Of a DNA stretch of 64,000 nucleotides, positions 52,577 to 60,875 are shown one piece after another. Position 1 is the first letter of the stretch; each line of letters starts with the position of its first letter. The position numbers were made by a program, and so were the translations under genes. The notes under the pieces were generated by a model. The model made no database searches and had not been told where the DNA came from. It saw only the letters and a list, made by a program, of their open reading frames with translations. The DNA lies in the NCBI RefSeq assembly GCF_029207735.1, contig NZ_CP104395.1, forward strand, positions 248,001 through 312,000, in the 5' to 3' direction. Origin of the DNA: Candidatus Nanohalococcus occultus (GTDB lineage: Archaea > Nanohalarchaeota > Nanosalinia > Nanosalinales > Nanosalinaceae).

Positions 52577-55500
52577 ATGAAAATTCGCTATAACTGCTTA
52601 AAAACAGCCCGAAGTATTTACTGTATCACAATATTGGTGTTGCTGGTCGGGACTGCTTCTGCCAGCGAGCTGGCAAACCCGTCTACAGACGGAGACTACC
52701 GTGTAAACCAAGCTGTCAACTTTTCAGTTCAGAACAAGACTTCGCTTACCAATATGTCTTTACAGCTAGCCGCACCAGAGTCGGGGTGGAAGTCCTTTGA
52801 AATGAGTTACGAAGACGGTGGGTATGGTGTAACGGTCCCGGGCAGCTATTTCTCTAGTAAAGGAATCTACCGGTATCGGTTTACGAATGGCTCGGTAAGC
52901 TTTCCCTCAGGTAGCTTCCGGCTCTCTATTTCCGCACATAACCAAACATTTAGATCTAGGGCGTTGAACCTGACTGAAAATGTTTCTGAAAGCCAGGACT
53001 GTCCATACAATACGACTGACAGCAGCTGCGGTTATGAAACCTTCCAGGCGGAGATGATGCTTTCGAACCTTGAAGCATATGTTCAGACTGACAACCAGAC
53101 CTTTCTAAACCGTTCTCTTGATTACGCTCTTTCAAGCTATGATGATACTGGCGGACTCTTGGGAACTTGTAACCATGCGGAAAACGATTTTAGCTGTAAT
53201 GATGATGGTAACGATGATGAGTTGGAAGTATCTGCGGGTTTAAGACAGGGATCGCTTGTAAACGCACTCTGGAGGGTTTATGGTGCCACAAACAACAGCG
53301 CTGTTAGAGCGCTTGCGGAAAACTATTCCAGGGGTTCTGCGGAGGGCTGTGACGTCTGGTCCGATGACTTCAAGTGTAATACCTCTACCGGTCAGGGAGA
53401 GATGATACAAGGTTATTGGAGGGCTTATACAGTTACAGGAAATCGGAGCTACAAGTCGATAGCTAAGAATCTCTCAGCCACAAACTATTCTTCTCCTTCC
53501 GTCGCCGAAGCTCTGTTCGATGCTTACAAACTCACAGGTAATAATTACTACAGTGACCGTGCTAAAAATATTTCCAAGACCTTATTGAGTTCTTACCGGA
53601 ACGAAAGCACAAATGTTTCTGAGAGAACGCATTTACGGAGTTTGTTAGCTTTCTGGAATGGTTACGAAGCCACAGAAAACTATGGGTACTATTTCCATGC
53701 GTCAAATCTTACCTCCTACTCTGAGAATTATTCTTGTAATCCTTCTAACGCCAGTTACCGGTGTAGTTTCCCGGATACGCAGGGTCTTCACTCAAGAGTA
53801 TACTGGGACGGTTTAAAATACAGGAAAGATGAGGAACGCGGTTTCTCGGACCCGCAGTTTGGACAGGAAACTGTATTCGGCATAAATCTTAGCTTGAAAC
53901 CTCAGATGCGCGGTGATATGCGTGATCCAGAAATCCTCTACCGTATGCGAGGTAATAAAAACTGGAGTTCGTGTGACATCAATCTTCTTGACGGATGTAC
54001 TCTGCCGGCGTCTAACGTCTCAAATCAGACCGTCTACAGTTACAAGTTCAGAGATGGAAATCTCAGCTTCCCGGAGAACGGAAGCTTCCGGTTCAGTATC
54101 TCTCTAGGAAGTGAGGAGCTTGAAATCGAGGCAGAAAACTTTTCCTCGGCGAACCCGGAACAGTACTGTCAGCCTTGGAGCGGCGATTTTTCCTGTGAGG
54201 ATTCTTTTTACCAGGCGGAGATGATCGACGGTTTCAGCACCGCGTTTTTACATAATACTATTGAAAGTTACAGGGAGGGGCTGGTCAGCTTTATTGAATC
54301 GCCGTTCCGAACTCAGGCAGGATCGACCCCGGCCTGTAGCCCTGAAAAAGACGATTTTAACTGTAACACTTCAAGCGTTGTCGAAGATCTTGAGGGAAGC
54401 TTGAGGCAGGGACGTCTGATACAAACCACTCTTGAATCCTACAGAAGTACCGGAAATTACTCGTTGTATGAGACCTCTCTGAAGTTCGTGAAGGGTTCGG
54501 CAGAGGACTGTGATGTCTGGAGACAAGACTTTAACTGTGGAAGCTCCGAAGGACAGGCTGCGATGATTGACGGATACTGGGAAGCATACAAAGTTACAGG
54601 TAATGAAACCTACAAAGAGGTCGCTTTAAACCTTAGTCGGCAGGCACAGGGTAAAAATGCGACGGAGCGTTTAGGTTCTGCTCTTTGGCGGACCTATAGT
54701 TATACAAACAACAGCTCTTACAGCGAACAAGCTTCAAATATCACAGATTCTTCTCAGACAGGGTGTGGTGCGAACTGTGGTCCTGAAAGCTACGGTCTGG
54801 GTATCCGGCTGTTTGAAAACGCCTATGTTTACGGAGATAACAACACATATCTTCCTGAGTATAGGTCTCTGCTTGGGAATACCACTTCTTCCGGTTGCGG
54901 TCCTTTCAAAGGAAATTACAGCTGTGAGACGCCTGAACAGCAGGGGCTGATGGTTTCCGGTCTTTACACGGCTGCTTATACGGTTCCTTTGAACTATAAT
55001 ACTTCTGAAAGTTTTGAGGTGCCGGAGACTGTACAGGCAGACAGCGGTTTTGAAGCCACCTGTGCGGTCACCAACAGGCTTCAGAGTGCTAATCTCTCCG
55101 ATGTACAGCTGGAGCTTGTACTTAATTCAGGGCTTTCAACCCAAAACTCCACTTACTCTGCTAGTTCGCGGCTTCCATACGGTAACTCGACTTCGAATAC
55201 CTGGTCTGTGACAGCTGGATCCGGCGGCCAGCAGGATCTGAGCTGTGTGATAACGTCTTCAAGCGGTTTAAGAGAAACGCTTTCAGCTACGGTAACTGTT
55301 CAGGAAGAAGAGGAATCTGATTCCGGAGGTGGTGGTTCAGGGGGTTCGTCAGGCGGAGGGATACCGTCAGGTGCTTTTGACGAGGAACCGGAACTACCTG
55401 AAAATATAACTTTGAACTACAGCTATGTGGGAAACTACAGCTGGAACAGGACGCGTCTTGAACAGCTAGGGTTCGATCTTTCCAATAAGAACCTTAGCTT

Positions 55501-56404
55501 TAATGCCACCTGCCTTGCCGTTGAAAGACGACTTGGATACAATCAGTCCCGTTTAAAGCTGGAAAATACCTGTGGCGAAACCGACTTGCTTATAGCAGAT
55601 CAACTCCCGTCTTCACAAGGTCGAAATATTAGAACCGCAGTGTTCGAAGACTTTAATGGCTCGAGAACGATCGAGTATGGTTTCCGCGGTCACAGAAACT
55701 GGTCTAGGCCTTCAATAGTTTTCTCAAGACAGCTTGAAGATTTACAGATACAGCACCAGCTGGAAGTTATCGGAGAGTACGGTATGCTGGACATAGATCT
55801 TAACCGAGAGAGCAGATGCGTTTTAACCCGTTCAGGACGCCAGCTCTACAATGGAACTAGTACATCCCTAAAGTTCAATATCAGCCTGGAAGAAGGCCAG
55901 AATATGATTCTCTTTGACTGTGAAACTGCTTCGGAGCGTTTTACGGCGTATAGAGAGTTTGAAGCTCAGGAAAATGATGGAGGTATCTTGCCGATCCTTG
56001 GAGCGGCTGTTCTGATGTTAATATTGTCTGGAGCAGTATATCAGAGAGATCAGGTTATTAGTTTCTCTAAAACTGCTGTTTACCGCTGGTATTTACACAG
56101 ATTTGAGAAAGCAGTAGAGAACGGAGACGTGAAGAGGGCAATAGAGATTTACAAGTCTCTTGCTTCATTACTTGGCGTAAGCACCTCGAAGCGTTTGCTG
56201 GATTCGGATATAGAGTTGATGAGAGGTATTCGAATATACCTGGTTATGGATCTTGTTCAGTCAGGGATAGAAGAAGATATGGACTTGCCTATGGAAGATA
56301 TAGAGCAGATAGTTTACCGTTACGTCGAGGGAACTGACAGTGAGGAGGTAAAGAAACTGGTAGTCGAGAAACTTGAGGAGGTAGTTGAAAACGAAAGCAA
56401 GTAA
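52577..56404 (+). CDS. Large surface protein with two helical-repeat modules and a C-terminal membrane anchor
   Basis: A 1,275-residue protein; the ATG at 52577 ('MKIRYNCLKTARSIYC') is chosen because it starts a clean signal peptide ending '...TASASE'. Two homologous modules follow (about residues 20-455 and 455-870), each a beta domain ('YRYRFTNGSVSFPSGSFRLSIS') followed by helical hairpins with 'GSAEGCDVWSDDFKCN...GQGEMIQGYWRAYTVTGN' and its copy 'GSAEDCDVW...MIDGYWEAYKVTGN', which look like an alpha/alpha-toroid glycosidase or cyclase fold. Then a Gly/Ser linker, a further beta domain, a TM helix near 1,130-1,150 and about 120 cytoplasmic helical residues. Catalytic residues cannot be assigned. 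It diverges from the giant gene and may be its functional partner. Confidence 0.8.
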   Translation: MKIRYNCLKTARSIYCITILVLLVGTASASELANPSTDGDYRVNQAVNFSVQNKTSLTNMSLQLAAPESGWKSFEMSYEDGGYGVTVPGSYFSSKGIYRYRFTNGSVSFPSGSFRLSISAHNQTFRSRALNLTENVSESQDCPYNTTDSSCGYETFQAEMMLSNLEAYVQTDNQTFLNRSLDYALSSYDDTGGLLGTCNHAENDFSCNDDGNDDELEVSAGLRQGSLVNALWRVYGATNNSAVRALAENYSRGSAEGCDVWSDDFKCNTSTGQGEMIQGYWRAYTVTGNRSYKSIAKNLSATNYSSPSVAEALFDAYKLTGNNYYSDRAKNISKTLLSSYRNESTNVSERTHLRSLLAFWNGYEATENYGYYFHASNLTSYSENYSCNPSNASYRCSFPDTQGLHSRVYWDGLKYRKDEERGFSDPQFGQETVFGINLSLKPQMRGDMRDPEILYRMRGNKNWSSCDINLLDGCTLPASNVSNQTVYSYKFRDGNLSFPENGSFRFSISLGSEELEIEAENFSSANPEQYCQPWSGDFSCEDSFYQAEMIDGFSTAFLHNTIESYREGLVSFIESPFRTQAGSTPACSPEKDDFNCNTSSVVEDLEGSLRQGRLIQTTLESYRSTGNYSLYETSLKFVKGSAEDCDVWRQDFNCGSSEGQAAMIDGYWEAYKVTGNETYKEVALNLSRQAQGKNATERLGSALWRTYSYTNNSSYSEQASNITDSSQTGCGANCGPESYGLGIRLFENAYVYGDNNTYLPEYRSLLGNTTSSGCGPFKGNYSCETPEQQGLMVSGLYTAAYTVPLNYNTSESFEVPETVQADSGFEATCAVTNRLQSANLSDVQLELVLNSGLSTQNSTYSASSRLPYGNSTSNTWSVTAGSGGQQDLSCVITSSSGLRETLSATVTVQEEEESDSGGGGSGGSSGGGIPSGAFDEEPELPENITLNYSYVGNYSWNRTRLEQLGFDLSNKNLSFNATCLAVERRLGYNQSRLKLENTCGETDLLIADQLPSSQGRNIRTAVFEDFNGSRTIEYGFRGHRNWSRPSIVFSRQLEDLQIQHQLEVIGEYGMLDIDLNRESRCVLTRSGRQLYNGTSTSLKFNISLEEGQNMILFDCETASERFTAYREFEAQENDGGILPILGAAVLMLILSGAVYQRDQVISFSKTAVYRWYLHRFEKAVENGDVKRAIEIYKSLASLLGVSTSKRLLDSDIELMRGIRIYLVMDLVQSGIEEDMDLPMEDIEQIVYRYVEGTDSEEVKKLVVEKLEEVVENESK

Positions 56405-56421
56405 AAAAGAAGCCTTTTTTG
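56403..56421. terminator. Bidirectional terminator between convergent genes
   Basis: AAAAAAG-aag-CCTTTTTT lies between the plus-strand surface-protein stop (56404) and the minus-strand nop10 stop (56423). It gives a T-run on either strand, fitting transcription stop signals for both. Confidence 0.6.
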
Positions 56422-56422
56422 C

Positions 56423-56563
56423 TTAATTCTGTCTTTTGGTCTTCCGACGGTACTCGCCGTACTTGTCAGGGTATGAGAACTTCGGAGGACGGGCCGTAAC
56501 GGTTTTCTCTCCGTCGAGTTGTTCTTTCATAGTGTACCGTCCGTCCTTTGTTTTCCGTATCAT
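56423..56563 (-). CDS. nop10: Nop10-like H/ACA RNP protein, cysteine-less
   Basis: A 46-residue protein read from the minus strand: 'MIRKTKDGRYTMKEQL' to 'YGEYRRKTKRQN'. 'GRYTMKE' and 'PPKFSYPDKYGEYRR' are the Nop10 signatures (normally GRYTL and PPRFSPEDKY), by which it binds Cbf5 and guide RNA for pseudouridylation. Most archaeal Nop10 proteins carry four zinc-binding cysteines; all are absent here, as in eukaryotic Nop10. Its ATG overlaps the aIF2alpha stop (ATGA), the standard archaeal order. Confidence 0.88.
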   Translation of the reverse strand: MIRKTKDGRYTMKEQLDGEKTVTARPPKFSYPDKYGEYRRKTKRQN

Positions 56564-57315
56564 ACCTTGGAAAACTCGAATGTTCCTTCAAGCTCTTCGG
56601 CTTTCTCCCGGATTGAATCAACGGCTTCGTCCATGCGTTTTTTAGCCAGCTCCGGGTTCCGTCCCCATGCTGTGATCGCATACTTTGGAGCTGAGACATA
56701 CTTTGCCTCGACTGCGTCTCCAAGGTCTTCGAAAGCTTCCCGGATTCTGCGGACTCCATCGCCCTGTTCGAACTCGAGTCTGATCTCTCCTTCGAACTTC
56801 TCCTGTTTCAAGTTGATGTTTTCACGGGCAACTTCTTGGATTGCCTCGACAGTTTTTTCGTCGAACATCTCGAGAAGTCTTTCCTCTTCGCCTACCGAGA
56901 TCTCGAAACCTGTGAATGAAGTTCCGAACTCTTCTTGGAGCTTGAAACCTACTTCTTCGTAGATCTCATCGGTTGACATGTCTAGTTCGTCAGCTAGCTG
57001 TTCTAGGAACGTACTTGCTTTCTTTTCCTTGTTCCAGCGAGCCATTGCGTCTTTTTTCTGTTTTTCGTTAACTCTCTTTAGAGAAAGATTGATCGATCCG
57101 TCGCCGATTTCAATTACCTGTGCGACAGTTTTCTCGCCTTCGCTGAGTTCTTTAGTTACGTCCTGAATCCATGAACGAGCAACTTCTGAGATATGGATAA
57201 GTCCGCGTTGACCTTCGTACTCTTCAAGGTCTGCGTAAGCGGAGTTCTTATCGACGTCAGTGATGCTGACGACTACGTAGTCTCCTTCGTCGGGAGAGTC
57301 CTTGTACCACTTCAT
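56560..57315 (-). CDS. eif2a: Translation initiation factor aIF2 alpha subunit
   Basis: A 251-residue protein; the ATG at 57315 ('MKWYKDSPDEGDYVVV') is chosen since the longer frame reads back into S27e. An S1/OB domain covers residues 1-85 ('GLIHISEVARSWIQDV', 'INLSLKRVN'), followed by a helical domain and a C-terminal alpha/beta domain that contacts the gamma subunit. The beta and gamma subunits are not in this window. It sits in the conserved S27e-aIF2alpha-Nop10 order with 4-bp overlaps on both sides. Confidence 0.95.
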   Translation of the reverse strand: MKWYKDSPDEGDYVVVSITDVDKNSAYADLEEYEGQRGLIHISEVARSWIQDVTKELSEGEKTVAQVIEIGDGSINLSLKRVNEKQKKDAMARWNKEKKASTFLEQLADELDMSTDEIYEEVGFKLQEEFGTSFTGFEISVGEEERLLEMFDEKTVEAIQEVARENINLKQEKFEGEIRLEFEQGDGVRRIREAFEDLGDAVEAKYVSAPKYAITAWGRNPELAKKRMDEAVDSIREKAEELEGTFEFSKV

Positions 57316-57485
57316 TCTGCTGCTAGTTCTTCGACCACGTCTGCTTTTATATCGGCTTTGCCGCCGGTTGGAACAAGCAGTGCTTCTCCGCAAACCATGC
57401 AGTCAACTTTGTTTGACGCACGGGAGTAGACTATCTGCTGGTTTCCGCATTCGTGGCATTCGATTCGTAGAAAGTTCTGTGCCAT
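57312..57485 (-). CDS. rps27e: Ribosomal protein S27e
   Basis: A 57-residue small-subunit zinc protein: 'FLRIECHECGNQQIVYSRAS' then 'VDCMVCGEALLVPTGGKADI'. The four cysteines form the zinc site and 'LxxPTGGKA' is the family end motif. It overlaps aIF2alpha by 4 bp; its ATG at 57485 lies 6 bp after the second copy of the two-hairpin element. Confidence 0.95.
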   Translation of the reverse strand: MAQNFLRIECHECGNQQIVYSRASNKVDCMVCGEALLVPTGGKADIKADVVEELAAE

Positions 57486-57490
57486 TAGTT

Positions 57491-57537
57491 GAGAACACCT
57501 GTGTGTTTTTGGCTATCCTGAAAATTTGTAATTTTCA
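57491..57537 (-). promoter_or_regulatory. Two-hairpin intercistronic element, copy B
   Basis: Between L44e and S27e: a stem GAACAC-type (57491-57510, two mismatch or wobble pairs, 4-nt loop) and a perfect 8-bp TGAAAATT/AATTTTCA stem with a 3-nt loop (57519-57537). Arrangement, sequence and the 6-bp distance to the ATG match copy A at 12310-12355. Confidence 0.7.
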
Positions 57538-57544
57538 TTAGTAT

Positions 57545-57847
57545 TTACCTCTCAATCTCTAGCTTCGCAGCTCTTAGCGGCTCGGAAGGTTTCCATGATT
57601 TACCACATTCGTTACATGTAAACTGTAGGTCCTTCTTCTCGCTTGTAGGATTCTTACGTCCTCTGGATCGGATTGCAGGGTTTTCATAAGGGAATGATCC
57701 ATATCCGTGATCGATCTTTCTCTGCCGTTTCCTAAACTTCTTTTTGAACGGAGAGTCAGATCGGTTAGTAACTTCCTTCACCGTCTGATCGGTATGTTCA
57801 TCACAGTTCGGGCAGTACCGTCTCTGTTCCTTTGGAATCTTTACCAT
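57545..57847 (-). CDS. rpl44e: Ribosomal protein L44e
   Basis: A 100-residue large-subunit protein; the ATG at 57847 ('MVKIPKEQRRYCPNC') matches the family start, while the longer frame has a poor non-ATG extension. Zinc site 'YCPNCDEHTDQ' and 'FTCNECGKSW'; middle 'QRKIDHGYGSFPYENP' (normally RKxxxGYGG). It heads the conserved L44e-S27e-aIF2alpha-Nop10 unit and lies downstream of pyrH with a 50-bp gap. Confidence 0.95.
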   Translation of the reverse strand: MVKIPKEQRRYCPNCDEHTDQTVKEVTNRSDSPFKKKFRKRQRKIDHGYGSFPYENPAIRSRGRKNPTSEKKDLQFTCNECGKSWKPSEPLRAAKLEIER

Positions 57848-57898
57848 AGGTATTGTCAGTCCACTAACCTTTAAAACAATCAACTTCTTGGAAACCGC

Positions 57899-58534
57899 TC
57901 AGTCCAAAACGACTGTGGTTCCATCCGCCTCACCGGGGTTCTCAATGTTTTCATTCGTTCCAAGGAAGAGCTTGGTCTCAATACTGGACCGTTCGATGAT
58001 ATCGACTGCGGTTCCATCGATCAGTTCGTGGCCGCCGGCTTCATTGTTCCCGGAGATCACTTTCCGCAATTCGTCCAGTCCGATCTCCTCGAACTTTTCA
58101 GCTCCTTCCTCGTCGGGATCTCGGTCGTAGACTCCGTCAATCCTTGTTGCGATGTAAAGATCTGCTTCAAGCAACTCTGCGGCGATCGCGGCTACAGCAT
58201 CGGTCGAATGACCTGGTGTTAAACCTCCCATTACCACGTTCTTGCCTGTCGAGGCTGCTTCCCGGATCTCGTAGGCAGTCTCCGGAACCTTTGGGTACGC
58301 ATCCATCGCAGTCATCAAGGTCTTTGCGTTCAAACGAGTGCCTGTGATTCCCACCAGGTCCTGTTCGCCCTGGTTCCCGAAGTTCCCGGCCGCATGAATG
58401 TATTCTTTCAGTCCGCCCGCTCCAGTAACAGCTATTACCTGTTCTTCATGGGATTCAAGTGCTTGTGCTAGCTCGCCTAGGTTTTCAAGGTTCTCCGTTA
58501 CAAGTGATCCGCTTATTGCAAAAACTTTCGTCAT
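57899..58534 (-). CDS. pyrH: Uridylate kinase (archaeal PyrH)
   Basis: A 211-residue amino-acid-kinase-fold enzyme, phosphorylating UMP to UDP. 'VFAISGSLV' replaces the usual SLGGSV entry, 'VIAVTGAGGLKEYI' is the glycine-rich loop, 'VVMGGLTPGHSTDAVAA' and 'ATRIDGVYDRDP' are strong PyrH blocks, and 'DGTAVDIIERS' completes the nucleotide site. The first lysine of the bacterial type is absent, as in archaeal UMP kinases. It lies 3 bp downstream of the GINS gene. Confidence 0.87.
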   Translation of the reverse strand: MTKVFAISGSLVTENLENLGELAQALESHEEQVIAVTGAGGLKEYIHAAGNFGNQGEQDLVGITGTRLNAKTLMTAMDAYPKVPETAYEIREAASTGKNVVMGGLTPGHSTDAVAAIAAELLEADLYIATRIDGVYDRDPDEEGAEKFEEIGLDELRKVISGNNEAGGHELIDGTAVDIIERSSIETKLFLGTNENIENPGEADGTTVVLD

Positions 58535-58537
58535 CTC

Positions 58538-59149
58538 TTATTTCATCTCCGCGCTTCCACGGTTTACAAGTATCTCCGCGTTATCCTCCGGTATCTGAAC
58601 TTCCTCGCCCTCATCGTAAGGACCATAACTTTCCAGATCGGTCCCCATGAACTCAGGGACCTCGGAAGTTATCTTCACCTTCGTGTAGCCGTCTTCAACT
58701 TCTTCAGCCTCCTGAATGTTTTCTTCTTCGGTTTCTTCCGTACTTTCCTGTCTTTCCGAAGTTGTCTGTTCCTCGAAGTCCTCTACATCATCGAAGTCGG
58801 TATCGCCACCTCTCCGTTCTTCCGCCCGTTCACGGTGATCGCTGAAAACAGTTTTCAGCTCCCGGAAAAGCTCGTTTTCGAAAGGCAACATGTTTGCCGG
58901 TGTAGATCCGCCGTCTGACTTCGCATTTATCTTCGCTGTCCGTACTATCTTATCTTCTCGTGTGGATATAATTTTCTCGAAGACTCTTTCCGCGTTACGG
59001 TACTCACGTTCCGCTCCGATCTCCTCTTTCTGCTTGAAATAATCAGAGACCTTTAACATGAAGTCATCGTCCAGATCGGTTAATTGCTGACTTCTCGACT
59101 CTTCTTTCTGTACCTTTCTCAACTCGCTGAAAGTAATGGCGTCTTCCAT
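58538..59149 (-). CDS. gins51: GINS complex subunit (Gins51/15-like)
   Basis: A 203-residue replication factor of the CMG helicase. The N-terminal A domain begins 'ITFSELRKVQKEESRSQQLTDLDDDF', typical of archaeal GINS; an acidic linker follows (residues 115-150); the B domain at the C-terminus reads 'VKITSEVPEFMGTDLESYGP' and '...IPEDNAEILVNRGSAE'. The A-then-B order is that of Gins51/Sld5-Psf1. It lies 41 bp downstream of priS, the usual archaeal neighbour. A second subunit is not seen. Confidence 0.88.
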   Translation of the reverse strand: MEDAITFSELRKVQKEESRSQQLTDLDDDFMLKVSDYFKQKEEIGAEREYRNAERVFEKIISTREDKIVRTAKINAKSDGGSTPANMLPFENELFRELKTVFSDHRERAEERRGGDTDFDDVEDFEEQTTSERQESTEETEEENIQEAEEVEDGYTKVKITSEVPEFMGTDLESYGPYDEGEEVQIPEDNAEILVNRGSAEMK

Positions 59150-59190
59150 CTATAATCTAAACCGGATCGAAGAGTTTTTTATCTCCCACT

Positions 59191-60564
59191 TCAGTCCAAG
59201 CGTTTGATTTCTCCGTCGCCATCACACTGCCTGACGTGTTTTTTAAAGGACTTTTTCTGTTTGTACTCTTTCCCGCAGTAAGGACAGGCATACATGTCCG
59301 TTTCCTGCTCGTTGCCCCCTCCGGACTTTCTGAAAGCATACGTCACCGGGTTAGAGACCTGTTCTTCCAGGTTATCGCCCTCGTATACCTGCATGTCTTT
59401 GTAGTAGCCATTCGCATCGTAGTTCGGTGGCGGGACAACCTCGTCCTGCCGGCGATGCCAGTTCAGCTGTGATTTAACGTAAGATTCCCGCAGCGGTTCC
59501 TTGTTCTCATCGTTCCAGTTCCAGATCCGGGATTCAAGCTCCTCCCAGCCCATCCCGATCGTCCGGAAAAAGTTGATCAAGATCAAAAGCGCTCTCTTCC
59601 GGCCATCGGCCAGTCCGTCCAGGATGTTCATTATGGTTGGAGGCCAGTTTTCCTCCTCTATAACCTCATCGGGCGTATCGAACTCCTTGTTCAGGTTTCT
59701 TCTCTCCTCGATCTGTTCTTGCTGTTCTTCCAGAAAATCCATTGCCTGGACGACAAGTGTTTTCGCCTCATTTTCCTTGAAGCTATCCAGAAAACCTTTC
59801 TCGAAACTTACCTTGTCTATTTGGGCATCCGAGCGCTCGAAGCCTCCGATTTCATCCGGGGTGATTGGAAGGCTCACCAGCCAGCTTGAATCATGTAACG
59901 AGTACGGCATCCGGAACAGGTGGCGTTGACCCCAGTTGTTCTCGATATCGCTGACGCTGTAAGGGTCGTTGCCGTCATCGGTCTTCATTTCTTCCTCGAA
60001 GCCGTGATCTCGCACCTTTTCAACCATCCTGTCCTTCAAATCGTCTCTTATGTACTGTATTATTCCTCTTGGAAGCGCAGGATACATCTTAGCTACTTCC
60101 TTATCGTTTACTTTTTTCGGGAACGCTTCAGAGCGCACTCCTATGTGAAAGCCACGGTTCCCGGAGAACTTGACGCTGATTTCCTCTATGCCGTGCTGAC
60201 GTAGCTCCTCGATGACTAGTTCGGCGGTGTCTTTCGCCAGCTCGAAGGATGGATCACAGTCAATATCTATTACAAGATCCCAGCCGGTACGAAGGTTCGA
60301 AAGATCGGATACATCATCTATCAGCAAAGGATTTTTCCATCTTTCAACCGATGAGTGGAAGGAAACCGCTCCATCGTCCACAAAGTTCAGGTAATCGCCG
60401 GGGAAGTTGATCGCATCAGGACGTCTGCCGTACCCGTTCGGGTATGTCGGGGCTATCTCCCGGTACTCGGCAGTTTCTAAAATGTGCTGTTTTACCTCGT
60501 CTTGTTCGTAGTACTGCCGGATCTTCCAGTCCTGTGGTTTTCGAGAATTTTCCTCGTCGCTCAT
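59191..60564 (-). CDS. priS: DNA primase small catalytic subunit with C-terminal C2HC finger
   Basis: A 457-residue primase; ATG at 60564 ('MSDEENSRKPQDWK') chosen over the upstream TTG. 'DLVIDIDCDPSF' gives the catalytic Asp pair and 'VKFSGNRGFHIGVR' the SGxxGxH motif. The C-terminus adds 'CPYCGKEYKQKKSFKKHVRQC', a classic C2HC zinc finger, while I see no cysteine-rich knuckle within the catalytic core where other archaeal PriS proteins carry one. The protein is about 100 residues longer than many archaeal PriS. The large subunit PriL is not in the window. It synthesises primers for replication with GINS downstream. Confidence 0.92.
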   Translation of the reverse strand: MSDEENSRKPQDWKIRQYYEQDEVKQHILETAEYREIAPTYPNGYGRRPDAINFPGDYLNFVDDGAVSFHSSVERWKNPLLIDDVSDLSNLRTGWDLVIDIDCDPSFELAKDTAELVIEELRQHGIEEISVKFSGNRGFHIGVRSEAFPKKVNDKEVAKMYPALPRGIIQYIRDDLKDRMVEKVRDHGFEEEMKTDDGNDPYSVSDIENNWGQRHLFRMPYSLHDSSWLVSLPITPDEIGGFERSDAQIDKVSFEKGFLDSFKENEAKTLVVQAMDFLEEQQEQIEERRNLNKEFDTPDEVIEEENWPPTIMNILDGLADGRKRALLILINFFRTIGMGWEELESRIWNWNDENKEPLRESYVKSQLNWHRRQDEVVPPPNYDANGYYKDMQVYEGDNLEEQVSNPVTYAFRKSGGGNEQETDMYACPYCGKEYKQKKSFKKHVRQCDGDGEIKRLD

Positions 60565-60608
60565 GATAAATTTGGTTCTCTGAAGGTTCAAGTATTGCCA
60601 GTATCGAG

Positions 60609-60854
60609 TTAATCCGAGTAATCTACGTGGTCTAAAATGCTGCCGTAAACTTCTCTTGCCGATTCTTCATCTACTTTGTATATTACAGCTTCCTTGCCTT
60701 CGACTTCGTAAACAGCTCCTTTCCTCTTCATTCTGTTCAGAGTTCTTTTGGTTTCCGAACGTTCTCCCAGCAGGTTTTGAGCGTCTCCGAATGTAAACTC
60801 GGAAAGATGTCTGGCGACTGCGGCCTCATCCAGCCTTCGTTTTACTTCAGACAT
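60609..60854 (-). CDS. Small helical (possibly winged-helix) protein, unknown
   Basis: An 81-residue protein with a pattern resembling a winged-helix domain: helix ('RRLDEAAVARHLSEF'), helix-turn-helix-like 'TFGDAQNLLGERSETKRTLNRMKRKG' and a beta hairpin ('AVYEVEGKEAVIYKV'). It could bind DNA. It lies between PCNA (21 bp upstream) and priS on the same strand, inside a replication cluster. No family is recognised. Confidence 0.55.
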   Translation of the reverse strand: MSEVKRRLDEAAVARHLSEFTFGDAQNLLGERSETKRTLNRMKRKGAVYEVEGKEAVIYKVDEESAREVYGSILDHVDYSD

Positions 60855-60875
60855 CTTTCCTTCTCACCTCTAAAG

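Noticed and set aside
56519-56962. Plus-strand 147-codon frame
   Set aside because: Antisense to nop10 and aIF2alpha, both clearly recognisable.
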